From Streptomyces sp. AC1-42W (GTDB lineage Bacteria > Actinomycetota > Actinomycetes > Streptomycetales > Streptomycetaceae), in contig NZ_QKWY01000001.1 in the NCBI RefSeq assembly GCF_003248355.1, positions 1,694,001 to 1,758,000 on the forward strand: a DNA stretch of 64,000 bases, read 5' to 3'. Made by a program: the position numbers and the translations under genes. Shown here in pieces: positions 1-8,366 of the stretch (the first letter of the stretch is position 1; each line of letters opens with the position of its first letter). The notes beneath the pieces were generated by a model. It was not told the origin of the DNA. It worked only from the letters and a program-made list of their open reading frames with translations, and searched no databases.

Positions 1-210
1 CTCATCGAGGCCGAGGCCGCCGAGGCGCTGGCCGACGCGTTGAAGACCACCTTCGAGCGCGACCCGGACCTCTACTACGAGGACGGCTACCAGGAGCTCG
101 TCAACCGCGGCTTCAAGATCGACGTGGAGCCGATCGGCGACGTCCAGTGGGTCGAGATCGACAACCACGACGACCTCGCCAAGGGCAGGAAGATCGCGTG
201 CCAGTACTGA
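1..210 (+). CDS. Sugar/polyol-phosphate nucleotidyltransferase, C-terminal fragment
   Basis: Only the last 69 codons are inside the window; the frame is open from base 1 to the TGA at 208-210. The visible tail includes WVEIDNHDDLAKGRKIA, the usual C-terminal ending of small nucleotidyltransferases of the LicC/phosphocholine cytidylyltransferase type, which activate a polyol or choline phosphate with CTP. The stop overlaps the GTG of the next gene by 13 bases, so the two are probably translationally coupled. Pairing with a glycerol-1-phosphate-dehydrogenase-like gene suggests that the activated compound is a glycerol-like phosphate for a wall polymer, but this is inference. The catalytic N-terminus is not visible, so the family call rests on the tail and context. 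Confidence 0.6.
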   Translation, partial: LIEAEAAEALADALKTTFERDPDLYYEDGYQELVNRGFKIDVEPIGDVQWVEIDNHDDLAKGRKIACQY

Positions 211-1301
211 CCCGGCTGATCCCCGCGCCGGTCGTCGTCGACATCCGGCCCGGAGCCCTCGCGAATCTGGCGGCCGTCCTCGCCGACCAGCGGATCTCCG
301 GCTCCGGCAAGCTGGCGGTGGCGATCAGCGGGGGTTCCGGCCGGGCCCTGCGGGAACGGCTCTCGGACAGCCTGCCGGGCGCCTCCTGGTTCGAGGTGGG
401 CGGCGGCACGCTGAACGACGCCGTGAAGCTCGCCGAGGCCATGAAGTCCGGGCGGTACGACGCGGTGGTGGGTCTCGGCGGCGGCAAGATCATCGACTGC
501 GCCAAGTTCGCCGCGGCGCGCGTCGGGCTGCCGCTGGTCGCCGTGGCGACGAACCTGTCCCACGACGGGCTGTGCTCCCCGGTGGCCACGCTCGACAACG
601 ACGCGGGCCGGGGCTCGTACGGCGTGCCGAACCCGATCGCCGTCGTCATCGACCTCGACGTCATCCGCGAGGCCCCCGCCCGCTTCGTGCGGTCCGGCAT
701 CGGGGACGCGCTCTCCAACATCTCCGCCGTGGCGGACTGGGAGCTGGCCCACCGGGTCAACGGCGAGGACATCGACGGACTGGCCGCCGCGATGGCCCGG
801 CAGGCCGGCGAGGCCGTGCTGCGCCACCCCGGCGGGCTGGACGACGACGCGTTCCTCCAGGTGCTCGCCGAGGGCCTGGTGCTCACCGGGATCTCCATGT
901 CGGTGGCCGGGGACAGCCGCCCGGCCTCCGGCGCCTGCCACGAGATCAACCACGCCTTCGACCTGCTCTTCCCGCAGCGGGCCGCCAGCCACGGCGAGCA
1001 GTGCGGGCTCGGCGCCGCGTTCGCCATGCACCTGCGCGGCGCCGTGCAGGAGTCGGTCCGGATGACCGAGGTGCTGCGGCGCCACGGGCTGCCGGTGACG
1101 GCCGAGGACATGGGCTTCGACGTGGACGAGTTCGTCCGGGTGGTGGCGTTCGCGCCGAGGACCCGGCCGGGCCGCTACACGATCCTGGAGCACCTGAACC
1201 TGTCCGAGGACGGCATCCGGGACGCCTACGCCGAGTACCGCAGAACCGCCGGGGTCCAGGGATTCGCCGGACACCCTCCAGGCGTCGGGGGCCCGGTTTG
1301 A
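198..1301 (+). CDS. Iron-containing alcohol dehydrogenase family, sn-glycerol-1-phosphate dehydrogenase-like
   Basis: A 367-residue protein of the AraM/EgsA branch, NAD(P)-dependent enzymes that interconvert dihydroxyacetone phosphate and sn-glycerol 1-phosphate in the cytoplasm. Seen here: the nucleotide-binding GLGGGK around residues 92-97, the family signature SHDGLCSP starting near 121, and histidines 248 (HEINHAF) and 265 (SHGEQ) in the places of metal ligands. GTG at 198 is chosen because it gives VPVLTRLIPAPVVVDI with a short overlap into the previous gene; longer starts would read far back into that gene. In relatives this pair is often followed by a CDP-alcohol phosphotransferase, but here rplU follows. 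The TGA overlaps the rplU -35 box. The substrate is inferred. Confidence 0.75.
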   Translation: MPVLTRLIPAPVVVDIRPGALANLAAVLADQRISGSGKLAVAISGGSGRALRERLSDSLPGASWFEVGGGTLNDAVKLAEAMKSGRYDAVVGLGGGKIIDCAKFAAARVGLPLVAVATNLSHDGLCSPVATLDNDAGRGSYGVPNPIAVVIDLDVIREAPARFVRSGIGDALSNISAVADWELAHRVNGEDIDGLAAAMARQAGEAVLRHPGGLDDDAFLQVLAEGLVLTGISMSVAGDSRPASGACHEINHAFDLLFPQRAASHGEQCGLGAAFAMHLRGAVQESVRMTEVLRRHGLPVTAEDMGFDVDEFVRVVAFAPRTRPGRYTILEHLNLSEDGIRDAYAEYRRTAGVQGFAGHPPGVGGPV

Positions 1302-1326
1302 CCGGCTGTGCGGGGCCCCGTAACCT
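1298..1326 (+). promoter_or_regulatory. HrdB-type promoter for rplU-rpmA
   Basis: TTGACC at 1298-1303, a 17-base spacer and TAACCT at 1321-1326 match the main vegetative sigma consensus (TTGACN, TANNNT). The -35 box overlaps the TGA stop (1299-1301) of the upstream dehydrogenase. Transcription would start near 1333, giving a leader of about 145 nt before rplU. Confidence 0.75.
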
Positions 1327-1387
1327 TGACCCTCGGCGTTTGTTCGCCACACCTCTGAGCACCGACCTCCCGCTCGTACGGGAGAGG

Positions 1388-1436
1388 CCGCTCGTCCACT
1401 CCGGATCGTCATGGGTCCCCGGACCCGTGCGAGCGG
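1388..1436 (+). promoter_or_regulatory. Nested stem-loops in the rplU leader
   Basis: CCGCTCG (1388-1394) pairs perfectly with CGAGCGG (1430-1436). It encloses a second hairpin, GGGTCC (1413-1418) with GGACCC (1421-1426). The structure sits about 40 nt before the rplU start in the presumed mRNA leader. Ribosomal protein operons are often autoregulated through such leaders; there is no direct evidence here that L21 or L27 binds it. Confidence 0.45.
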
Positions 1437-1478
1437 CTGGCATCAGGGGTTTCCGCTTCGAGTGAGAGTGAGATCCGC

Positions 1479-1799
1479 GTGTACGCCATCGTGCGCAGCG
1501 GTGGTCGCCAGCACAAGGTTGCTGTCGGCGACATCGTTGAGGTTGACAAGATTTCCACTGCCAAGGTGGGCGACACGGTAGAGCTCTCTACCCTGCTCGT
1601 TGTCGACGGCGACGCCGTGACCAGCGACCCGTGGGTCCTGGACGGCATCAAGGTCCAGGCCGAGGTCGTGGACCACCACAAGGGCGCGAAGATCGACATC
1701 CTTCGCTACAAGAACAAGACCGGCTACCGCCGTCGCCAGGGTCACCGCCAGCAGTACACGGCGATCAAGGTCACCGGTATTCCCGCGGCTGCGAAGTAA
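1479..1799 (+). CDS. rplU: 50S ribosomal protein L21
   Basis: A 106-residue protein, close to the usual 102-106 for bacterial L21. It begins [18 protein letters not shown], the universal L21 start, and carries the basic C-terminal [14 protein letters not shown] segment that binds 23S rRNA with L20. GTG at 1479 is the start because the conserved N-terminus begins exactly there; a purine-rich GAGAGTGAGA lies just upstream. It is followed after 14 bases by rpmA and then obg, the standard bacterial order. Expression is probably driven by the promoter at 1298-1326. Confidence 0.97.
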   Translation: MYAIVRSGGRQHKVAVGDIVEVDKISTAKVGDTVELSTLLVVDGDAVTSDPWVLDGIKVQAEVVDHHKGAKIDILRYKNKTGYRRRQGHRQQYTAIKVTGIPAAAK

Positions 1800-1813
1800 G
1801 GGACTGAGAACAC

Positions 1814-2071
1814 ATGGCACACAAGAAGGGCGCATCGTCCACCCGGAACGGGCGCGATTCCAATGCTCAGCGGCTCGGCGTGAAGCGCTTCGGCGGCCAG
1901 GCCGTCAACGCCGGTGAGATCCTGGTCCGCCAGCGTGGCACCCACTTCCACCCCGGCACGGGCGTCGGCCGCGGTGGCGACGACACGCTGTTCGCCCTCG
2001 CCGCCGGTGCGGTCGAGTTCGGCACGCACCGTGGCCGCAAGGTCGTGAACATCGTTCCGATCGCCGGCTGA
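1814..2071 (+). CDS. rpmA: 50S ribosomal protein L27
   Basis: An 85-residue L27. It begins [20 protein letters not shown], so its N-terminal tail, which reaches towards the peptidyl-transferase centre, is of the uncleaved type. The motifs [15 protein letters not shown] and [16 protein letters not shown] are all present. The start lies 14 bases after the rplU stop, so the two are one transcription unit. A strong hairpin (2104-2143) follows and probably limits read-through into obg. Confidence 0.97.
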   Translation: MAHKKGASSTRNGRDSNAQRLGVKRFGGQAVNAGEILVRQRGTHFHPGTGVGRGGDDTLFALAAGAVEFGTHRGRKVVNIVPIAG

Positions 2072-2103
2072 ATTCCCGGCGCTCGTCGAGCGGTATGACG
2101 TGG

Positions 2104-2143
2104 AGGCGGACCTCACTTCCCGAGCAGGGAAGTGGGTCCGCCT
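2104..2143 (+). terminator. Hairpin terminator after rpmA
   Basis: AGGCGGACC and CACTTCCC (2104-2121, with one bulged T at 2113) pair with GGGAAGTG and GGTCCGCCT (2127-2143) around a 5-base loop. This is a 17-bp stem ending in a short T run. It would separate rplU-rpmA from obg at least partly. Confidence 0.8.
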
Positions 2144-2209
2144 TTCACGTGTTGTCCCTACGGGGGCGAGCGAGATCTTTCCGCAGGTATGCAACTGGAG
2201 GTTCCACCC

Positions 2210-3652
2210 ATGACCACCTTCGTGGACCGCGTCGAACTGCATGTCGCCGCGGGTAACGGAGGCCACGGCTGTGCCTCCGTTCACCGTGAGAAGTTCAAGC
2301 CGCTGGGCGGCCCGGACGGCGGCAACGGCGGCCGGGGCGGCGATGTGACCCTGGTCGTCGACCAGTCCGTCACCACGCTCCTCGACTACCACCACCACCC
2401 CCACCGCAAGGCCACCAACGGCCAGCCCGGCGGCGGCGACCACCGCACCGGCAAGGAGGGCCAGGACCTGGTCCTGCCCGTGCCGGACGGCACCGTCGTC
2501 CTGGACCGCCGGGGCAACGTGCTCGCCGACCTCGTCGGCCAGGGCACCGCCTTCGTCGCCGGCCAGGGCGGCCGCGGCGGCCTCGGCAACGCCGCGCTGG
2601 CCTCCGCCCGCCGCAAGGCCCCCGGCTTCGCGCTGCTGGGCGAGCCCGGCGAGGCGCGGGACATCGTCCTGGAGTTGAAGACCGTCGCCGACGTGGCCCT
2701 CGTGGGCTACCCGAGCGCCGGCAAGTCCTCGTTGATCTCCGTCCTGTCGGCCGCCAAGCCGAAGATCGCGGACTACCCGTTCACCACCCTCGTCCCCAAC
2801 CTGGGCGTGGTCACCGCCGGCAGCACGGTGTACACCATCGCCGACGTGCCCGGCCTGATCCCGGGCGCCAGCCAGGGCAAGGGCCTCGGCCTGGAGTTCC
2901 TGCGCCACGTCGAGCGCTGCTCGGTGCTCGTGCACGTACTGGACACGGCGACGCTGGAGTCGGACCGCGACCCGGTCTCCGACCTCGACATCATCGAGGA
3001 GGAGCTGAAGCTGTACGGCGGTCTGGAGGACCGGCCCCGCATCGTCGTCCTCAACAAGATCGACGTGCCGGACGGCCGGGACCTCGCGGAGATGATCCGC
3101 CCCGACCTGGAGGCGCGCGGCTACCGCGTCTTCGAGGTGTCCGCCGTCGCCAGGACCGGGCTCAAGGAGCTGTCCTTCGCGCTGGCCGGCATCATCGCCG
3201 AGGCGCGCGCCGCCAAGCCGGTCGAGGAGGCCACCCGCATCGTCATCCGGCCCAAGGCCGTGGACGACGCAGGGTTCACCGTCACCCTGGACGAGGAGGA
3301 GGGCGTCTACCGGGTGCGCGGCGAGAAGCCGGAGCGCTGGGTGCGCCAGACCGACTTCAACAACGACGAGGCCGTCGGCTACCTCGCGGACCGGCTCGCC
3401 CGGCTCGGCGTCGAGGACCAGCTGCGCAAGGCCGGGGCCCGCGCCGGCGACGGCGTGGCCATCGGCGCCGAGGACAACGCGGTCGTCTTCGACTGGGAGC
3501 CCACGGTCACCGCGGGTGCCGAGATGCTCGGCCGCCGCGGCGAGGACCACCGCCTGGAGGAGCCGCGCCCGGCCGCCCAGCGCCGCCGCGACCGCGAGGC
3601 GGAGCGCGACGAGGCCGCCCAGGAGTACCAGGACTTCGACCCGTTCGCGTAG
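2210..3652 (+). CDS. obg: GTPase Obg (CgtA), ribosome assembly and developmental GTPase
   Basis: A 480-residue Obg-family GTPase that acts in late 50S assembly. In Streptomyces it is also linked to the onset of aerial growth (known from the family). Domains seen: the glycine-rich Obg fold (1 to about 160, with [17 protein letters not shown] and [10 protein letters not shown]), the G domain with G1 GYPSAGKS at 166-173, G3 DVPG near 212 and G4 NKID near 282, and the C-terminal OCT domain with an acidic/basic tail ending [13 protein letters not shown] 2210 is chosen because GGAGGT lies 7 bases upstream (2197-2202). In many relatives proB follows directly; here a wall-sugar island of about 7 kb lies between them. 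Confidence 0.96.
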   Translation: MTTFVDRVELHVAAGNGGHGCASVHREKFKPLGGPDGGNGGRGGDVTLVVDQSVTTLLDYHHHPHRKATNGQPGGGDHRTGKEGQDLVLPVPDGTVVLDRRGNVLADLVGQGTAFVAGQGGRGGLGNAALASARRKAPGFALLGEPGEARDIVLELKTVADVALVGYPSAGKSSLISVLSAAKPKIADYPFTTLVPNLGVVTAGSTVYTIADVPGLIPGASQGKGLGLEFLRHVERCSVLVHVLDTATLESDRDPVSDLDIIEEELKLYGGLEDRPRIVVLNKIDVPDGRDLAEMIRPDLEARGYRVFEVSAVARTGLKELSFALAGIIAEARAAKPVEEATRIVIRPKAVDDAGFTVTLDEEEGVYRVRGEKPERWVRQTDFNNDEAVGYLADRLARLGVEDQLRKAGARAGDGVAIGAEDNAVVFDWEPTVTAGAEMLGRRGEDHRLEEPRPAAQRRRDREAERDEAAQEYQDFDPFA

Positions 3653-3661
3653 CGCGGGTGA

Positions 3662-3718
3662 ACGACCGCGGTCCCGGCCCCTTCCGCAGGACGGAGAGGG
3701 GACCGGGACCGCGGTCGT
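3662..3718. terminator. Bidirectional terminator between obg and the TagF-like gene
   Basis: A perfect inverted repeat with ACCGCGGTCCCGG (3665-3677) on the left and CCGGGACCGCGGT (3703-3715) on the right, extended by three further pairs on the outside. It sits in the 82-base gap between two convergent genes and is suited to stop transcription from both sides. Confidence 0.75.
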
Positions 3719-3734
3719 CGTCGTACGGGGCCCG

Positions 3735-5963
3735 TCAGGCGCGCCCGGCCTTCACGGCCTCGGCGGGGGAGGGGGGCGGGGTGCGCTCGGCGAGCGGGAC
3801 CACCGGCAGCAGCTCCGCCTCGCCCAGGAACACCTTGCGCACCACGCGCTCGGCGGCCCGCCCGTCGTCGTAGTCGCAGTAGCGCTCCCGGAACGCCGCG
3901 CGCAGCGCCGCCGCCTCCTCGTCGCGCCACTCGCCGGAGCGCAGGATCGAGGTCAGCCGCTCCTGGGTCGTGGCGACGGCGCCCGGCGGCTCGGCCATCA
4001 GGTCGAAGTAGGTGCCGCGCACCACCCGGTAGGTGTCCCAGTCGTCGGCGTGGATGACGATCGGCCGGTCCAGGTTGGCGTAGTCGAACATCGCGGACGA
4101 GTAGTCGGTGATCAGGGCGTCCGCCGCCAGGTAGAGCCGCTCGACGCTGCCGTGCCCGGAGACGTCCACGATCCGGCCGGCGGCCCGCCGCTCGTCCGGC
4201 CGGTCGGCGGGCTTGTAGAAGTAGTGCCCGCGCACCAGCAGGGTGACGTCCGGGCCCAGGTCCTCGGCGAGCTTTGTCAGGTCGAGCCGGGGCGTGAAGG
4301 ACTTCTCGTACTCGCGGTGCGTCGGCATGTAGAGGAAGGCGGTCGTGCCGTCCGCGATCCCCAGCTCCCGCCGCGCCTCGACCACGTCGGCGGCGGTGGC
4401 GTTCACGAGGACGTCGTTGCGCGGGTAGCCCGTCTCCAGCGTGGTGTAGCGGCAGGGGTAGACCCGCTCCCAGACGGTGGTGGAGAACCGGTTGGCGGAC
4501 AGGCTGTAGTCCCAGCGGTCGCACCGGCGCAGCAGCTTCTCCATGTCCATGCTGGTGGACGCGGGGTACTGCGCCTGGTCGAGACCCATCGTCTTGAGCG
4601 GGGTGCCGTGATGGGTCTGCACGTGGATCTGGCCGTCGCGCTTGACGACGGTGTCCCCGAAGTTGACGTTGTTCGTCAGGTACGTGGCACGGGCCATGGC
4701 CGCCCAGTACTCGCGGGAGCCGACGATCACCTTCTCGACGCCCTCGGGCACCCGGCCCTGGTGCTCGGCGCGCACCGCCCAGACCCGGCGGATCTGCGGC
4801 GCGAGGCGGCCCAGCTCGGCCTCGACGGCGGCGGGGTTGCAGGAGTAGCCGCGCCCCCAGTACGCGGAGAACACGGCGAGGTTCTCGTCGAGCGGCATCC
4901 GCAGCTGGGACCGGTAGAACATGCCGAGGGCGGCCCGCTTGGCCCGGCCGATGCGGGCCTGGCCGCCCAGCCGGGCGCGGTGGCGCGCGTTGTTGGCGCG
5001 GGTCAGGCCGAAGAACGCGGAGTACGAGTCGACGCCGAGCAGCGCGTACTTGTAGCCGCGCCCCCCGGCCGGCCGCTCGAAGTCCTCCGGCAGCCGGGCG
5101 CGGTAGTCCTTCGCCGCCCGGTGGAAGAACTCGGCGCGGGCGTCGCGCGGCAGCCGGCCGGGCTTCTCCAGCACCGTCAGGAAGTGGTCGACCATCTTCC
5201 GGAACAGCGCCGGGCGCCACGAGGCCAGCTCGGGCCGCTCGTCCAGGAACGCGAACACCCGGTCGTACTGGTCGAAGACGTCGAAGTGCTTGCGGCTGAC
5301 CGTGCGCAGGATGTTGCCGCCCTCGCGCCGCTGCCGGTACAGCACACAGGAGCGGTCGAGCACCGCGATGCGCTCCGCCGCCATCAGCGAGCCGTACGTC
5401 CAGGGGGCGTCCTCGTAGTAACCGGGCGGGAACCGGAAGCCGTGCCGGGTGACGAAGTCGCGGCGGTACGCCTTGTTCCACACGATCTGGAGCAGGTCCA
5501 GCAGCTGCGGGCGTTCGGCCAGCGAGAAGACGTCCGGGCCCTCCTCGGACATCAGGTCGGCGCGCTTGTTGCGCAGCATCCGCCCGTCCCAGTAGGTCCG
5601 GGTGTAGTCGTAGACCAGGATGTCCGGGTCGTCCGTGGCGTCGAGGCGCGCCGCGATGGCCGACAGGGAGCCCGGCGCCAGCGTGTCGTCGCTGTCCAGG
5701 AAGAGGACGTAGTCACCGCTCGCCAGCTCCAGACCGGCGTTGCGGGCGCGCCCCAGGCCCACGTTCTCCGTGAGGTGCAGCACACGCAGCCGGGAGTCCC
5801 GCGCCGCGTACGCGTCCAGGATGGCGCCGGAGCCGTCCGGGGAGCGGTCGTCGACGCCGATGACCTCGATGTCGGTGAAGTCCTGCCCCAGCACGGAGTC
5901 CAGACACTCCCCGATGTACCCCTGCACGTTGTACGCAGGCACGATGAGGGTCAGTCGAGGCAT
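3735..5963 (-). CDS. Bifunctional family-2 glycosyltransferase / CDP-glycerol glycerophosphotransferase (TagF-like)
   Basis: A 742-residue fusion. Residues 1 to about 230 are a GT-A family-2 transferase (LIVPAYNVQGYIGECLDSV at the start, DSDD at 90-93 as the DxD metal site). Residues about 390-715 are a teichoic-acid polymerase domain with the TagF hallmarks HHGTPLKTMG (near 450), PTHREYEKS (near 546) and DYSSAMFDY (near 621). TagF enzymes add glycerol-phosphate or similar polyol-phosphate units from a CDP donor to a growing wall polymer at the cytoplasmic membrane face. No signal peptide is seen. It is divergent from galE and convergent with obg. It most likely builds a wall teichoic acid or related glycopolymer; the exact donor and acceptor are unknown. 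Confidence 0.88.
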   Translation of the reverse strand: MPRLTLIVPAYNVQGYIGECLDSVLGQDFTDIEVIGVDDRSPDGSGAILDAYAARDSRLRVLHLTENVGLGRARNAGLELASGDYVLFLDSDDTLAPGSLSAIAARLDATDDPDILVYDYTRTYWDGRMLRNKRADLMSEEGPDVFSLAERPQLLDLLQIVWNKAYRRDFVTRHGFRFPPGYYEDAPWTYGSLMAAERIAVLDRSCVLYRQRREGGNILRTVSRKHFDVFDQYDRVFAFLDERPELASWRPALFRKMVDHFLTVLEKPGRLPRDARAEFFHRAAKDYRARLPEDFERPAGGRGYKYALLGVDSYSAFFGLTRANNARHRARLGGQARIGRAKRAALGMFYRSQLRMPLDENLAVFSAYWGRGYSCNPAAVEAELGRLAPQIRRVWAVRAEHQGRVPEGVEKVIVGSREYWAAMARATYLTNNVNFGDTVVKRDGQIHVQTHHGTPLKTMGLDQAQYPASTSMDMEKLLRRCDRWDYSLSANRFSTTVWERVYPCRYTTLETGYPRNDVLVNATAADVVEARRELGIADGTTAFLYMPTHREYEKSFTPRLDLTKLAEDLGPDVTLLVRGHYFYKPADRPDERRAAGRIVDVSGHGSVERLYLAADALITDYSSAMFDYANLDRPIVIHADDWDTYRVVRGTYFDLMAEPPGAVATTQERLTSILRSGEWRDEEAAALRAAFRERYCDYDDGRAAERVVRKVFLGEAELLPVVPLAERTPPPSPAEAVKAGRA

Positions 5964-6148
5964 CGTCCACCAGTTCCAGAGGCTGTCCGCAAGGGCTGTA
6001 CGGGAGGCGGGGCCGGACCGTGCGAGAGTGGTCGGCGTCCGGCACCCGGACAGCGTAATTGATGGCCTTCAGCGCGGCCGGGGGTGCCCGAGACGTCCAC
6101 GTAGGGTGGAATGCCGACGGATACAGCATCTGACAGGAGACGCACGAC

Positions 6149-7120
6149 ATGACCTGGATGGTTACGGGCGGGGCGGGATACATCGGTGCGCACGTGGTGC
6201 GTGCGATGCTCGCGGGCGGTCAGCGGGTGGTCGTGTTCGACGATCTGTCCACCGGAAGCGCCGACGCGGTCCCCGCCGGGGTTCCGCTGGTGACCGGCAC
6301 CGTGCTGGACCGCGAGGCCCTGGACGCGGCCATCCGCGAGCACGGGGTGACCGGCGTGGTGCACGTCGCCGGCAAGAAGCAGGTCGGCGAGTCCGTGGAG
6401 CGCCCGCTCCACTACTACAAGGAGAACGTCACCGGCCTGGAGGTCCTGCTGGAGGCCATGGTCGCGGCCGGGGTCGAGCGGCTGGTGTTCTCCTCGTCGG
6501 CCGCCGTCTACGGCATGCCCGACGTGGACCTCGTCACCGAGACGACGCCCTGCGCGCCGATGAGCCCGTACGGCGAGACCAAGCTCGTCGGCGAATGGCT
6601 GATCCACGCCGCCGCCCGGGCCCACGGGCTGCGCTGCGCCTCGCTGCGCTACTTCAACGTGGCGGGCGCCGCCTCGCCGGAGCTGGCCGACGCCGGGGTG
6701 TTCAACCTGATCCCGATGGTCTTCGAGCGCCTGGAGGCGGGCGGCTCCCCGCGCGTCTTCGGCGACGACTACGCCACCCCGGACGGCACCTGCGTCCGCG
6801 ACTACATCCACGTCGAGGACATCGCCTCCGCCCATCTGGCCGCCGCGCGCCGGCTGGAGACCGCCGAGCCCGGTACGGACCTCACGCTGAACATCGGCCG
6901 GGGCGAGGGCAGCTCGGTCCGCGAGATGGTGGACCGCATCCTCAAGGTGACGGGCAACGAGGACACCGCCGTCGAGGTCACCGACCGCCGCCCCGGCGAC
7001 CCGGCCCGTGTGGTCGCCTCCGCCGACCGCATCCGTGCGGAGCTGGACTGGTCGGCGCGGTACGGCGTGGACGAGATGATCGAGTCCGCCTGGCAGGGCT
7101 GGCGCCTGCGCCACCCGTAG
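6149..7120 (+). CDS. galE: UDP-glucose 4-epimerase
   Basis: A 323-residue extended short-chain dehydrogenase. It shows the NAD-binding TGGAGYIG at 6-13, SSSAAVYG near 114, the catalytic Tyr141-x-x-x-Lys145 (YGETK) and the CVRDYIHVEDIA segment typical of GalE. It interconverts UDP-glucose and UDP-galactose in the cytoplasm. AGGAGA at 6135-6140 supports ATG 6149. It sits between a TagF-like polymerase (divergent) and the rhamnose genes, so it probably feeds galactose into a surface glycan; it is not next to galT or galK. A hairpin (7149-7172) follows. Closely related 4-epimerases acting on N-acetylated sugars cannot be excluded from sequence alone. Confidence 0.88.
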   Translation: MTWMVTGGAGYIGAHVVRAMLAGGQRVVVFDDLSTGSADAVPAGVPLVTGTVLDREALDAAIREHGVTGVVHVAGKKQVGESVERPLHYYKENVTGLEVLLEAMVAAGVERLVFSSSAAVYGMPDVDLVTETTPCAPMSPYGETKLVGEWLIHAAARAHGLRCASLRYFNVAGAASPELADAGVFNLIPMVFERLEAGGSPRVFGDDYATPDGTCVRDYIHVEDIASAHLAAARRLETAEPGTDLTLNIGRGEGSSVREMVDRILKVTGNEDTAVEVTDRRPGDPARVVASADRIRAELDWSARYGVDEMIESAWQGWRLRHP

Positions 7121-7148
7121 TCCCCGGTACGCCGCCCCCCGTACGGGT

Positions 7149-7172
7149 GACGAAAAGTTGCCGCTTTTCGTC
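7149..7172 (+). terminator. Hairpin after galE
   Basis: GACGAAAAG (7149-7157) and CTTTTCGTC (7164-7172) form a perfect 9-bp stem with a 6-base loop. There is no long T tract outside the stem. It separates galE from the rml operon. Confidence 0.6.
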
Positions 7173-7295
7173 CGGATGTGTCAGTGAACGCCGGTCATGG
7201 GTCGTTTCGCCACCGAAGTGGGGGTGTGGGTCAGTAGGGTCGGCTGCGGCGGACCGCCGCCGCATCGGCCACTCTCACCGTGGGGGCAGCAAACC

Positions 7296-8366
7296 GTGAA
7301 GGCTCTCGTACTTTCCGGTGGGGCGGGCACCCGGCTGCGCCCCATCACCCACACCTCCGCCAAACAGCTCGTGCCGGTGGCGAACAAACCGGTGCTGTTC
7401 TACGGCCTGGAGGCCATCGCCGAAGCCGGCATCACCGAGGTCGGCATCATCGTGGGCGACACCGAGGAGGAGATCCGCGCGGCGGTCGGCGACGGTTCCC
7501 GCTTCGGTATCGACGTCACCTACATCCGGCAGGCCGAGCCCCTGGGCCTCGCCCACGCGGTCCTGGTCGCCCAGCGCTTCCTGGGCGACGACGACTTCGT
7601 GATGTACCTCGGCGACAACTTCATCGTCGGCGGCATCGCGGGCCTGGTCGGGGAGTTCCGCGCGGACCGGCCCGACGCGCAGATCCTGCTGACACAGGTG
7701 CCCGACCCCAGCTCCTTCGGCGTCGCGGAACTGGACGGGGACGGCAGGGTGGTGGCCCTGGAGGAGAAGCCGGAGCACCCCAAGAGCGACCTCGCGCTCG
7801 TCGGCGTCTACCTCTTCACGCCCGCCGTCCACGAGGCCGTCCGCTCCATCCGGCCCTCCTGGCGCGGCGAACTGGAGATCACCCACGCCATCCAGTGGCT
7901 CATCGACCGGGAACGCGACGTGCGCTCCACCGTCATCCGGGGCTACTGGAAGGACACCGGCAACGTCACCGACATGCTGGAGGTCAACCGCACCGTCCTG
8001 GAGAGCGTCGAGCCCTGCACGGAGGGCGCCTACGTCGACGGCGAGAGCGAGATCATCGGCCGGGTGCTCATCGAACCGGGCGCCCGCGTCACCCGCAGCC
8101 GGATCGTCGGACCCGCCGTCATCGGCACCGGCTCGGTGATCAGCGACGCCTACGTCGGCCCGTTCACCTCCATCGGCCGGCACTGCCGCATCGAGGACAG
8201 CGAGATCGAGTACTCCATCGTGCTGCGCGGCGCGTCCATCGACGGCGTCCGGCGCGTGGAGGCGTCGCTGATCGGGCATGACGTCGAGGTGACCCCCGCG
8301 CCCCGCAGCCCCTCCGCCCACCGCCTCGTCCTCGGCGACCACAGCAAGGTGCAGATCTCCTCATGA
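7296..8366 (+). CDS. rmlA: Glucose-1-phosphate thymidylyltransferase, long form
   Basis: A 356-residue nucleotidyltransferase catalysing dTTP + glucose 1-phosphate to dTDP-glucose, the first step of dTDP-L-rhamnose synthesis. It starts MKALVLSGGAGTRLRP (signature GGAGTRLRP at 8-16). It continues with TSAKQLVPVANKP, and from about residue 245 a left-handed beta-helix with hexapeptide-like repeats (SRIVGPAVIGTGSVI), which marks the long RmlA form common in actinomycetes. GTG 7296 is chosen because the conserved N-terminus begins there. The stop overlaps the rmlB start as ATGA, so rmlA-rmlB-rmlD form a tightly coupled operon. Confidence 0.92.
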   Translation: MKALVLSGGAGTRLRPITHTSAKQLVPVANKPVLFYGLEAIAEAGITEVGIIVGDTEEEIRAAVGDGSRFGIDVTYIRQAEPLGLAHAVLVAQRFLGDDDFVMYLGDNFIVGGIAGLVGEFRADRPDAQILLTQVPDPSSFGVAELDGDGRVVALEEKPEHPKSDLALVGVYLFTPAVHEAVRSIRPSWRGELEITHAIQWLIDRERDVRSTVIRGYWKDTGNVTDMLEVNRTVLESVEPCTEGAYVDGESEIIGRVLIEPGARVTRSRIVGPAVIGTGSVISDAYVGPFTSIGRHCRIEDSEIEYSIVLRGASIDGVRRVEASLIGHDVEVTPAPRSPSAHRLVLGDHSKVQISS

